The notes under the pieces: generated by a model
Database searches by the model: none
The model's input: only the letters and a program-made list of their open reading frames with translations
Told to the model about the DNA's origin: nothing
Position numbers and translations under genes: made by a program
Shown: positions 48,731 to 56,277 of the stretch, piece after piece
How the letters are laid out: each line of letters starts with the position of its first letter
How positions within the stretch are numbered: the stretch's first letter is position 1
Source of the DNA: Microcella frigidaquae
GTDB lineage: Bacteria > Actinomycetota > Actinomycetes > Actinomycetales > Microbacteriaceae
Direction: 5' to 3'
Assembly (NCBI RefSeq): GCF_014200395.1
Contig: NZ_JACHBS010000001.1
Coordinates: forward strand, 1,984,001-2,048,000
DNA: 64,000 nucleotides

Positions 48731-49338
48731 TCAGTCCTCCGCGGCGCGCCCGCGGCCGATCAGCAGCGCCACCGCGACGCCGAGGGCGGCGAGCGGGGCC
48801 ACGTACGGCGCGAACGCGTAGAGCGCGAGCCCGACCAGCAGGCCGACCCCGGCCGCGACGGCGACCCGGCGCCCCGTGCTGACCGCGCTCTGGGCGAGCG
48901 GCAGCACGGCGTAGGCGGCGAAGCCGGCGCCGATCGCCGTCGTCGCGAGCAGCAGGTAGGGCACGAGCTGCGGGGAGAGCCCCGGAAGGTTCGAGAGTAC
49001 CGCGAGCGGTGCCGCGGCGGCCTCGACGGCGAGGGCGGCGGGCCGGACCAGCAGCACGAGGTAGGCCACGAGCATCGCCCACGCCGGCACCGCCCGCGCT
49101 CCGATGACCGCGTGCGTCGCCCGCAGCAGCGGCAGGAACCCCAGGAAGCCGAGCACGCTGCCCCCGAGCAGCGCCCGGATCAGCGTCATCTGGTCGGTCT
49201 CGACCGTCAGCAGTGAGGGGATCAGCACGCTGCCGACGAGCATCATCCCGAGGGCGACGAACGCCCAGACGGCGCCCTCCCGACGACGGGGGCCGCGGCG
49301 AGGCGGGCGAGGAGCCCGGAGGCGGGGGAGTCGGTCAT
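48731..49338 (-). CDS. Membrane protein with apparent frameshift near its start
   Basis: The 3' frame (48731-~49280) encodes about five to six hydrophobic helices starting EGAVWAFVALGMMLVGSVLIPSLL. The expected start, ATG 49338, overlaps the upstream gene's stop (ATGA) and reads MTDSPASGLLARLAAAPVVG before stopping at 49243 in another frame. Adding one C to the CCC run at 49279-49281 would join them into one ~200-residue protein. Without it, translation would need an internal ATG at 49246, deleting half of the first helix. No family recognised. Sequencing error, mutation or slippage all remain possible. Confidence 0.6.
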
Positions 49339-50585
49339 CGGTGCACCTTCCTGCGCACGGCGATGAGCGTGGTGACGACGGCGGCGAAGGCGAGCACGAG
49401 CGCACCGCTCGGCAGCACGACGAGCAGCCAGACGACGGCGGTCGTCACCGCGAGCATGACGGCGGTGCCCGTGCGCGCATCCCGCGCCCGGCGCGCGATG
49501 AGGGCCGTCACGACCGCGAGGGCGACCGCCTGCACGAGCAGGGCGATCGGCACGACCGGGTCGACGGGAGCGGTGAGCATCGCGACCGAGGCGGCCACCA
49601 GGAACCCGCTCGCGACCGCGAGCGCCTCGCGCATGCCGCTCGCCACGCGCAGCAGCACCGCCGACTGCACGAGCAGCGGCACCGCCCCGAGGGATGCGAG
49701 CGCGAAGCCCTGCCCGGCGACCAGCAGCCCGACCTCGGCCGCGGTCGTCCCGGCAGCCCAGGCCAGGGCGACGATCAGCACGGCGCCGAGGCCCAGCCAG
49801 AGCGATGCCCGCCGCTCGCCCGGCGACCACGGCAGCAGCGGGCGCGGCGTGCGCGCGACGGGCGGCAGCCCGGGCAGCCCGCGCACGCCGATGCCGCGCT
49901 CGCCCTGCTCGACCTCCCGCCGGGCACGCTCGGCGAGCTCGCGTTCGGTGCGGGCGCCGCGCGCCCGGTCGAGGATCCCGATGCCGACGGCCCCCGCCAT
50001 GACGAGCGCCGGGCTGATGCCCGCGACCATGAACGGCAGGGCGATGCCCGCGCCCGCGATCCCCGCCCACACGTGCGCGACCATCGGGTCGACGTAGGGC
50101 CGGATCAGCACGACCGCGGAGGCGGAGGCGGCCGCGGTTGCCACTGCGACTACCACGCCGACCTGCAGGTCGATGATGCCGATCGGGCGTGCGGGTCCGA
50201 TCGTGAGCAGGGTCAGCACCCCGACGGCGGCGAGCGCGCTCGCGATCGCCATCACGACGGCCGCGGCGGCCGCGGGGCGGGAGAGCCGGTCGGATCCGCG
50301 ACGGTTGTAGAGCATCCCGAGCCCGACCGCGGCCAGGATCACGGCGATGGTCGTCGGCAGCGACTGGAGCGCCGCGATGCGCTGGAGCTCGGCGAGGAGC
50401 GCCTCGTCGACCGTGTCGCGACCGGGCTCGCCGAGCGGGCCATACGGGTTTGGAAGCGGCAGCAGGTTGAGGGCGCCGATCACCCGTCCGGATGCCCAGC
50501 TCAGCAGCGCCAGGAACCACAGCACGACGACCGGAGTCGGCAGCAGAGGCCGCCGCGCGGTCGGGTCGGGCGTCGTGTCTGCCAC
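49335..50585 (-). CDS. Multi-pass membrane protein of unknown function
   Basis: A 416-residue protein with about ten helices and a cytoplasmic loop around residues 210-265 rich in Arg/Glu (RARGARTERELAERARREVEQGERG). The N terminus has a short cytoplasmic Pro-rich stretch, then VVVLWFLALLSWASGRVIGALNLLPLPNPYGPL. Coupled to the next membrane protein (48731-49338), it may form a complex with it. I recognise no family. GTG start set by the -10 box six bases upstream. Confidence 0.7.
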   Translation of the reverse strand: MADTTPDPTARRPLLPTPVVVLWFLALLSWASGRVIGALNLLPLPNPYGPLGEPGRDTVDEALLAELQRIAALQSLPTTIAVILAAVGLGMLYNRRGSDRLSRPAAAAAVVMAIASALAAVGVLTLLTIGPARPIGIIDLQVGVVVAVATAAASASAVVLIRPYVDPMVAHVWAGIAGAGIALPFMVAGISPALVMAGAVGIGILDRARGARTERELAERARREVEQGERGIGVRGLPGLPPVARTPRPLLPWSPGERRASLWLGLGAVLIVALAWAAGTTAAEVGLLVAGQGFALASLGAVPLLVQSAVLLRVASGMREALAVASGFLVAASVAMLTAPVDPVVPIALLVQAVALAVVTALIARRARDARTGTAVMLAVTTAVVWLLVVLPSGALVLAFAAVVTTLIAVRRKVHR

Positions 50586-50591
50586 CCTCCC

Positions 50592-50597
50592 ACCTTA
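50592..50597 (-). promoter_or_regulatory. Leaderless -10 box of the membrane-protein pair
   Basis: TAAGGT on the minus strand ends six bases before GTG 50585. Its -35 region falls inside repeat copy C. Confidence 0.45.
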
Positions 50598-50609
50598 CGG
50601 GGGCGTGCT

Positions 50610-50685
50610 GTTCGCAACTCAGGCTGTGTGCACAGTGAAGACCGGTTCACCCGTCGTCGGCCGCACCTCTGCCTGAGTTGCGAAC
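50610..50685 (+). repeat. 76-bp palindrome-ended repeat, copy C
   Basis: GTTCGCAACTCAGGCTG (50610-50626) and CTGCCTGAGTTGCGAAC (50669-50685, one mismatch) flank a 42-bp centre. The centre holds GTGAAG...GTTCACCCG, related to the core of copies A and D, here as an inner palindrome GTGAA/TTCAC. Sits between the membrane-protein promoter and the pgm stop. Confidence 0.85.
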
Positions 50686-50721
50686 ACAGACGGCCGCGGG
50701 CGACAGTGGTCGGGCTCGGTG

Positions 50722-52401
50722 TCAGACGATCAGGGCGCGCATGCCGCCCTCGAGCGCGGCCACCTGGGCCGCCGCGGCCGCCCGACGCTCGTCGACCGAG
50801 CCGGTCTCGCTCGAGGCGTCGATGTAGACCTTGACCTTGGGCTCGGTGCCGCTCGGCCGCACGATGACGCGCGCGCCGCCGTGCATCCAGAACCGCAGGA
50901 TGTCGCTCGGTGGGAAGACCCCGAAGCCGCCCGAGAAGTCGTCAACCTGGCTGACCCGCACCCCGCCGACCTCGGCGGGCGGGTTGTCGCGCAGGGCCGC
51001 CATGATGGCGCCGATGCGGCTCAGGTCGGTGACCCGCAGCGACACCTGGGCGCTCGCGAACGCGCCGAAGCGCTCGTCGAAGTCGCGCTGGTGCTCGGCG
51101 AGGGTGCGGCCGGCCGCCTTCAGCTCGCCGGCGAGGGCGAGGAGGTCGACGGCGGCCGAGATGCCGTCCTTGTCGCGCACCTTCTCGGGGTCGACGAGGT
51201 AGCCGAGGGCCTCCTCGTAGCCGTAGCCGAGGCCGCCGACCCGCGAGATCCACTTGAAGCCGGTGAGGGTGTCGCTGTAGCTCACGCCGTAGGCGTTCGC
51301 GACCGCCGACAGGGCGGGGGAGGAGACCAGCGACGCCGCGAACTTCGCCTGGCGCTCCTCACGCTGCAGGCGCTCGGCGGCGCGCCAGCCGAGCAGCGCG
51401 CCGACCTCGTTGCCGGTCAGGCGGCGCCAGCCCTCGGGGGCGCTGTCGTCGGGGATCGCGACCGCGAGCCGGTCGGCGTCGGGGTCGTTCGCGATGATCA
51501 GCTCGGCCCCGGCGGCGCGCGCCGTCGCGAACGCGAGGTCCATGGCGCCCGGCTCTTCCGGGTTCGGGAAGGCGACGGTCGGGAACGCGCCGTCGGGCTC
51601 GATCTGCTCGGCCACCACGGTCGGCTCGCCGAGCCCGGCGGCGGCGAAGACGCGCTGCGCGACCTCCCACCCGACGCCGTGCAGGGCCGTGTAGACGAAG
51701 CGCACCGGATCGATGACCGGCGACTCGGCCGTGCGGGGCACCAGCGCAGCCGTGCGCGCCACGTAGGCGTCGATGACGCTCTCGTCGGCGAGGTCGAAGG
51801 CAGTCGAGCGGGGAAGCTCGCCGACCACGCTCGTGTCGGCCACGGCGAGGATCGCCTGGTGGATCGCCTCGTCGGTCGGCGCGACGATCTGCGAGCCGCC
51901 GTCGCGGCCACCGAGGTACACCTTGTAGCCGTTGTCCCGCGGCGGGTTGTGGCTCGCCGTGACCATGACGCCGGCGCTCACCCCGAGGTGCCGCACGGCG
52001 AAGGCCAGCAGGGGCGTCGGCAGGGCGCGCGGCAGCAGCACGACGCGCACGCCGGCCCCGGCCATCAGCTCGGCCGAGTCGCGCGCGAACACGTCGCTGT
52101 TCACGCGGCCGTCGTACCCGATGACCACCGAAGCGTTCTCGTCGCGGTCGAGCAGCCAGCGGGCGAATCCGGTCGCGGCCTGGGAGACGAGCACCCGGTT
52201 CATGCGGTTCGAGCCCGCACCGAGCTCACCCCGCAGGCCCGCGGTGCCGAACGTCAGGCGGGTGTCGAAGCGGTCGCGGAGGGCATCCATCGCCGCCGCA
52301 TCGCCCGCCTCGGCCGCGGGGATCAGCGCCGCGAGCTCGGCGCGGGTCTCCGGGTCGGGGTCCTGCTCGAGCCACGACTTGGCCTGGTCGAGAGTGGTCA
52401 T
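50722..52401 (-). CDS. Phosphoglucomutase/phosphomannomutase-family alpha-D-phosphohexomutase
   Basis: A 559-residue four-domain mutase. The phosphoserine loop is TASHNPPRDNGYKVYLGG (~142-159), the metal loop NDPDADRLAVAI (~288) and the sugar loop GYEEALGYLV; the C-terminal phosphate-binding loop is RPSGTEPKVKVYID. In actinobacteria this ~550-residue type may act on ribose-1-phosphate as well as hexose phosphates. Next to purine nucleoside phosphorylase it probably channels pentose-1-phosphate into central metabolism (inference). Confidence 0.88.
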   Translation of the reverse strand: MTTLDQAKSWLEQDPDPETRAELAALIPAAEAGDAAAMDALRDRFDTRLTFGTAGLRGELGAGSNRMNRVLVSQAATGFARWLLDRDENASVVIGYDGRVNSDVFARDSAELMAGAGVRVVLLPRALPTPLLAFAVRHLGVSAGVMVTASHNPPRDNGYKVYLGGRDGGSQIVAPTDEAIHQAILAVADTSVVGELPRSTAFDLADESVIDAYVARTAALVPRTAESPVIDPVRFVYTALHGVGWEVAQRVFAAAGLGEPTVVAEQIEPDGAFPTVAFPNPEEPGAMDLAFATARAAGAELIIANDPDADRLAVAIPDDSAPEGWRRLTGNEVGALLGWRAAERLQREERQAKFAASLVSSPALSAVANAYGVSYSDTLTGFKWISRVGGLGYGYEEALGYLVDPEKVRDKDGISAAVDLLALAGELKAAGRTLAEHQRDFDERFGAFASAQVSLRVTDLSRIGAIMAALRDNPPAEVGGVRVSQVDDFSGGFGVFPPSDILRFWMHGGARVIVRPSGTEPKVKVYIDASSETGSVDERRAAAAAQVAALEGGMRALIV

Positions 52402-52428
52402 GACGGTCTCCTTGCGCAGACGGCGGAA

Positions 52429-53262
52429 CTACAGCTTCGCGACGATGCGGGCCAGCAGGGCGCTGATCACCGGCTCGGCATCCTTGCCCGCCTGGATCAC
52501 CTCGGCGTGGCTGAGCGGCTCGGGCGAGATGCCCGCGGCGAGGTTGGTGATGAGCGAGAGGCCCAGCACCTCCATGCCGGCCTGGCGCGCGGCGATAGCC
52601 TCGAGGGCCGTCGACATGCCGACGATGTGGCCGCCCATCGCCTTCGCCATCTGCACTTCGGCGGGCGTCTCGTAGTGCGGGCCGCGGAACTGCACGTACA
52701 CGCCCTCGTCGAGGCCCGGGTCGACCTCGTGGGCGAGGTCGCGCAGGCGCTGGGCGTACAGATCGGTCAGGTCGATGAACGTCGCGCCCTCGAGCGGCGA
52801 GTTCGCCGTCAGGTTCAGGTGGTCGCTGATCAGCACCGGCGTGCCGGGCTTCCAGTGCTCCTTGATGCCGCCGGCGCCGTTGGTGAGGATCATGACGGAG
52901 GCGCCGGCCGCGGCCGCGGTGCGCACCGAGTGCACCACGCGCCGCACGCCGTGGTTCTCGTAGTAGTGAGTGCGGGCGCCGATGACGAGGGCGCGCTTGC
53001 CGCTCGGCAGCAGGATCGACCGCAGCGTGCCGACGTGCCCCTCGAGGGCGGGCTTGCTGAAGCCGGCGATCTCGGTGGCCGGGATGGTGTGCGTCGTCTC
53101 GCCGATCAGGTCGGCGGCCTTCGCCCAGCCCGAGCCGAGCGTCAGGGCGATGTCGTGGCGCTCGACACCGGTCGCCTCGGCCAGCTGCGCGGCCGCCTGG
53201 GCGGCGATGGCGAAGGGGTCGGCGTGCGGGTCGTCGAGCGGGTTCGAGGCAGTGTGCGACAT
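52429..53262 (-). CDS. Purine-nucleoside phosphorylase (trimeric type)
   Basis: A 277-residue phosphorylase releasing purine base and (deoxy)ribose-1-phosphate. Motifs: LTLGSGWAKAAD (phosphate loop, ~41), GHVGTL, GARTHYYENHG, MILTNGAGGIKEHWKPGTPVLISDHLNLT (~122) and the C-terminal VGMSTALEAIAARQAGMEVLGLSLITNLAAGI with the base-binding Asn. ATG 53262 is supported by the -10 box; the mutase gene follows 27 bases downstream, so they form one operon. Confidence 0.92.
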   Translation of the reverse strand: MSHTASNPLDDPHADPFAIAAQAAAQLAEATGVERHDIALTLGSGWAKAADLIGETTHTIPATEIAGFSKPALEGHVGTLRSILLPSGKRALVIGARTHYYENHGVRRVVHSVRTAAAAGASVMILTNGAGGIKEHWKPGTPVLISDHLNLTANSPLEGATFIDLTDLYAQRLRDLAHEVDPGLDEGVYVQFRGPHYETPAEVQMAKAMGGHIVGMSTALEAIAARQAGMEVLGLSLITNLAAGISPEPLSHAEVIQAGKDAEPVISALLARIVAKL

Positions 53263-53269
53263 GCCAGCC

Positions 53270-53275
53270 AGCCTA
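53270..53275 (-). promoter_or_regulatory. Leaderless -10 box of the PNP-mutase operon
   Basis: TAGGCT on the minus strand ends seven bases before ATG 53262. Confidence 0.55.
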
Positions 53276-53341
53276 CTTCCGCGCTCTCTGCCGCGCTGTC
53301 TCCTGCTCGAATGAGGGGCCGGATGCGGAAGGATGGTCAGC

Positions 53342-54781
53342 ATGACGACACTGTTCGACCGCAAGCAGCGCATCGCCGTTCTCGGTGGAGGCCCCGGCGG
53401 CTACGAGGCCGCGCTGGCCGGCGCGCAGCTCGGCGCCGAGGTGACCCTCGTCGAGCGCTCCGGGGTCGGCGGCTCGGCGGTGCTCACCGACGTCGTGCCC
53501 TCGAAGACCCTCATCGCGACCGCGGAGGCCGCGGGCGCCATCGGCGGCGCGGGCGAGCTGGGCGTGCAGTTCTTCGCGCGCGGCGAGGGCGGTCGGGCCG
53601 TCAAGCCCGAGCTCGCCGTCAACCTCGCCCAGGTCAACAAGCGCGTGCTGCGCCTCGCGCAGGAGCAGAGCGACGACATGCGCGAGCAGCTCATCGACGC
53701 CGGGGTGCGGATCATCGTCGGCGAGGGGCGCCTCGACGGGCCGCAGCGCGTCGTCGTCTCGACCGGGCAGGGCAAGAAGCGCACCGACTTCGACCAGGTC
53801 GACGCCGACACGGTCATCGTCGCCGTCGGCGCCTCGCCCCGCGAGCTGCCGAGCGCGCAGCCCGACGGCGAGCGCATCCTCACCTGGACCCAGCTGTACC
53901 GCCTCGACACCGTGCCCGAGCACATCATCGTCGTCGGCTCGGGCGTCACCGGCGCCGAGTTCGCCTCCGCCTACCGGGCCCTCGGTGCGCAGGTCACGCT
54001 CGTGTCGAGCCGCGACCAGGTGCTGCCGGGGGAGGACGCCGATGCCGCGCAGGTGATCGAGACGGTCTTCCGCCGCAACGGCATGACGGTGCTCTCGAAG
54101 AGCCGCGCCGACTCGGTGGTGCGCAGCGCCGACGGCGTGGTCGTGACGCTCGCCGACGGGCGCGTGATCGAGGGCTCGCACTGCCTCATGGCGGTCGGCT
54201 CGATCCCCAACACCGCGGGCATCGGGCTCGAGGATGCGGGGGTCCAGCTGACCGCATCCGGCCACATCGCCGTCAACAAGGTGGCCCGCACCTCGATGCC
54301 GAGCGTCTACGCGGTCGGCGACTGCAGCGACTCGTTGCCGCTGGCCTCCGTCGCCTCGATGCAGGGCCGCACCGCGGTCTACCACGCGATGGGCGACGCG
54401 GTCACGCCGCTCACCCTGCGCAACGTGACGTCGAACATCTTCACGGCGCCGGAGATCGCCACGGTCGGCTTCTCGCAGAAGCAGATCGAGGAGGGCGCCA
54501 CGCGCGGCGTCGTGCACAAGCTCATGCTCGAGACCAACCCGCGGGCGAAGATGCAGGGCGTCAGCGACGGCTTCATCAAGCTGTTCGCGGCCCGCACCTC
54601 CGGCACGGTCATCGGCGGCGTCGTGGTGGCGCCGCGCGCGTCCGAGCTGATCCTGCCGGTCGCGCTCGCCGTGGAGCACCGCCTGACCGTCGATCAGCTG
54701 GCCCGCGCCTACTCGGTGTACCCGTCGCTGTCGGGCGGCATCACGGATGCGGCGCGCGCGATGCACGTCGGCCGCGACTAG
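53342..54781 (+). CDS. lpdA: NAD(P)H-quinone dehydrogenase of the LpdA type
   Basis: A 479-residue flavoprotein of the disulfide-reductase fold. FAD loop IAVLGGGPGGYEAALAGAQLGAEVTLVE (~11-39), NAD loop IIVVGSGVTGAEFASAYRALG (~195) and second FAD motif VYAVGDCSD (~320) are intact. The redox Cys pair is absent: the usual CLNxxC site reads VGGSAVLTDVVPSKT. This matches mycobacterial LpdA (Rv3303c type), a quinone reductase, and not lipoamide dehydrogenase. ATG 53342 gives the conserved N terminus. Confidence 0.88.
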   Translation: MTTLFDRKQRIAVLGGGPGGYEAALAGAQLGAEVTLVERSGVGGSAVLTDVVPSKTLIATAEAAGAIGGAGELGVQFFARGEGGRAVKPELAVNLAQVNKRVLRLAQEQSDDMREQLIDAGVRIIVGEGRLDGPQRVVVSTGQGKKRTDFDQVDADTVIVAVGASPRELPSAQPDGERILTWTQLYRLDTVPEHIIVVGSGVTGAEFASAYRALGAQVTLVSSRDQVLPGEDADAAQVIETVFRRNGMTVLSKSRADSVVRSADGVVVTLADGRVIEGSHCLMAVGSIPNTAGIGLEDAGVQLTASGHIAVNKVARTSMPSVYAVGDCSDSLPLASVASMQGRTAVYHAMGDAVTPLTLRNVTSNIFTAPEIATVGFSQKQIEEGATRGVVHKLMLETNPRAKMQGVSDGFIKLFAARTSGTVIGGVVVAPRASELILPVALAVEHRLTVDQLARAYSVYPSLSGGITDAARAMHVGRD

Positions 54782-54814
54782 CCCGCCCGCGCGCGGCGCG
54801 GGTTGCCCGCCCGC

Positions 54815-54910
54815 CGCGCACCTCGCGCGGCGCGCACCCCGCGCGGCGCGCACCTCGCGCGGCGCCCACCTCGCGCGGCGCGCACCTCGCGCGGCGCGCA
54901 CCTCGCGCGG
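54815..54910. repeat. Six tandem 16-bp GC repeats
   Basis: The unit CGCGCACCTCGCGCGG repeats six times without a gap (units 2 and 4 differ by one base). A related degenerate stretch precedes it from the lpdA stop. Each unit is itself partly self-complementary (CGCG ends), giving many possible hairpins. It directly precedes the 33-bp palindromic repeat at 54917. Confidence 0.9.
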
Positions 54911-54916
54911 ACGTGC

Positions 54917-54949
54917 TCTGTCGGCGATGAGTGCGAACGTTCGCCGTCA
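54917..54949 (+). repeat. 33-bp palindromic repeat, family 2, copy 1
   Basis: Shares 31 of 33 bases with 56151-56183. The core GCGAAC-GTTCGC (54933-54944) is a perfect palindrome, and outer arms GGCGATGA (54923-54930) and TCATCGCC (54947-54954) are also complementary, making a 32-bp near-palindrome. Lies 129 bases before the second nuclease gene. Confidence 0.75.
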
Positions 54950-55082
54950 TCGCCAGCGCGTCGCGTCCGCGCTGCCGTGCAATCCCGCTCGCCGCTCCTC
55001 CCCTCGTCCGTGACCGCGGCGACAGCCCTCCGGCACCGCGCGGTCGTCATCATCCTGTCCAGGCCTCGGCGACACTCCGCGC

Positions 55083-56042
55083 ATGCGCTCCCTCGACCAT
55101 TACCTCTCCGACTCCCATCTCCTCCGCCTCTCTCAGGTCGACGACCTGGGCGACCGCAGCCGCCTCTACCGCGACCTCGCCGCTCGCCTCTACCACCGGG
55201 TTGCCCGCGGTGTCCTTGTGCCTGCGTCGACGTGGGCCGAACTCGACGATGACGCTCGCTACCGACTGCGGGTCCGCGCAGTCGCCGAACGGATGCCCGG
55301 CGACGAGCTCGTCGCCCACCTGTCGGCGGCGGCACTCTGGCGCCTGCCGATGATCGAGCCGTGGCCCGACCGCGTCCACACGCTCGGGCCGCCCATCGGC
55401 GGGGGTCGCTCCACCGTCGAGCGCTCTCGTCGCACCGGAGCGCCCGACGAGCATCCCGTGGTGATCGCGGGCATTCCGACCACCTCGCTGGCGCGGACCG
55501 TCATCGACATCAGTCGCACAGAGTCGCTCGAGGTCGCCGTGACGGTCGCCGATGCCGCCCTGCGTCGGATCGAGCATCCCCGCCCGGGAATTCCGCGCGA
55601 GGGAGCAACGCGGGCGGATCTCGAGCGAGAGCTTCAGCGAATCCCTCCGTGTCATGGTGAGCGGCGCGCCGCTCGTGTGGTGAGTCTGGCCGATGGGCGA
55701 GCGCACCTTCCCGGAGAGTCGCTCAGCCGTCTCACGATGATGCGGTTGGGGGTTCCCCTGCCGGTGCTGCAGCACCGCATCATCAGTGTCACCGGACGGG
55801 TCTACGACCTCGACTTCTACTGGCCCGGGCAGAACATCGGAGCGGAGTTCGACGGCAGGGCGAAGTACCTCGACCCGCGCTACCGCAACGGTCGGACGGC
55901 AGAGCAGGTCGTCTACGACGAGAAGGTGCGGGAAGACGAGGTACGTCTCGAGCTCAGCGGCTTCGGCCGGTGGGACTGGGCCGTCGCCCGCTCGCCGCGC
56001 CTCCTCGAAGCGAAACTGCGCCACATCGGTCTGCGCTGGTGA
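55083..56042 (+). CDS. AbiEi-like HTH plus DUF559-type nuclease-like protein (second locus)
   Basis: A 319-residue protein. The N-terminal ~100 residues resemble AbiEi-type winged helices (SRLYRDLAARLYHRVARGVLVPAS, LVAHLSAAALWRLPM). The middle carries TSLARTVIDISRTESLEVAVTVADAAL. The C terminus (~225-319) is nuclease-like with a plausible active site: GESLSRLTMMRLG, VYDLDFYWPG, GAEFDGRAKY and YDEKVREDEVR. It is only distantly similar to the nuclease at 25741. Orphan gene with no toxin partner. It is bracketed by two near-identical 33-bp palindromic repeats. Confidence 0.82.
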   Translation: MRSLDHYLSDSHLLRLSQVDDLGDRSRLYRDLAARLYHRVARGVLVPASTWAELDDDARYRLRVRAVAERMPGDELVAHLSAAALWRLPMIEPWPDRVHTLGPPIGGGRSTVERSRRTGAPDEHPVVIAGIPTTSLARTVIDISRTESLEVAVTVADAALRRIEHPRPGIPREGATRADLERELQRIPPCHGERRAARVVSLADGRAHLPGESLSRLTMMRLGVPLPVLQHRIISVTGRVYDLDFYWPGQNIGAEFDGRAKYLDPRYRNGRTAEQVVYDEKVREDEVRLELSGFGRWDWAVARSPRLLEAKLRHIGLRW

Positions 56043-56150
56043 GACGGGGTGCAGCGATTCGGACGCGAGTGCGCCTCGCCGAGGCCGTCCGCAGCCTCCC
56101 GCGCCAGAGCCCGGGCCCGAGCTCGCGCCTGTGCCCGCGCCCGGACCAGG

Positions 56151-56183
56151 TCTGTCGGCGATGAGCGCGAACGTTCGTCGTCA
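56151..56183 (+). repeat. 33-bp palindromic repeat, family 2, copy 2
   Basis: Same orientation as the copy at 54917, with two differences. Core GCGAAC-GTTCGT has lost one palindromic pair, and the outer right arm has diverged after CGTCA. A GC-rich degenerate tract (56091-56150) precedes it, as for copy 1. Lies 108 bases after the nuclease stop. Confidence 0.75.
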
Positions 56184-56277
56184 GGGCTGACGCCCCGGCT
56201 CTTGGCTGCGGGCACGGCCGCCCGTCCGGCTGCGCGCACGGGAGCGCGGGGTGGGAGGGCGCGCGGGCCGCACCGCG

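Noticed and set aside
53342..54781. Dihydrolipoamide dehydrogenase
   Set aside because: The redox-active cysteine pair is missing; the LpdA quinone reductase assignment fits better.
54815..54910. CRISPR array
   Set aside because: The 16-bp units are contiguous with no spacers, and no cas genes lie nearby.
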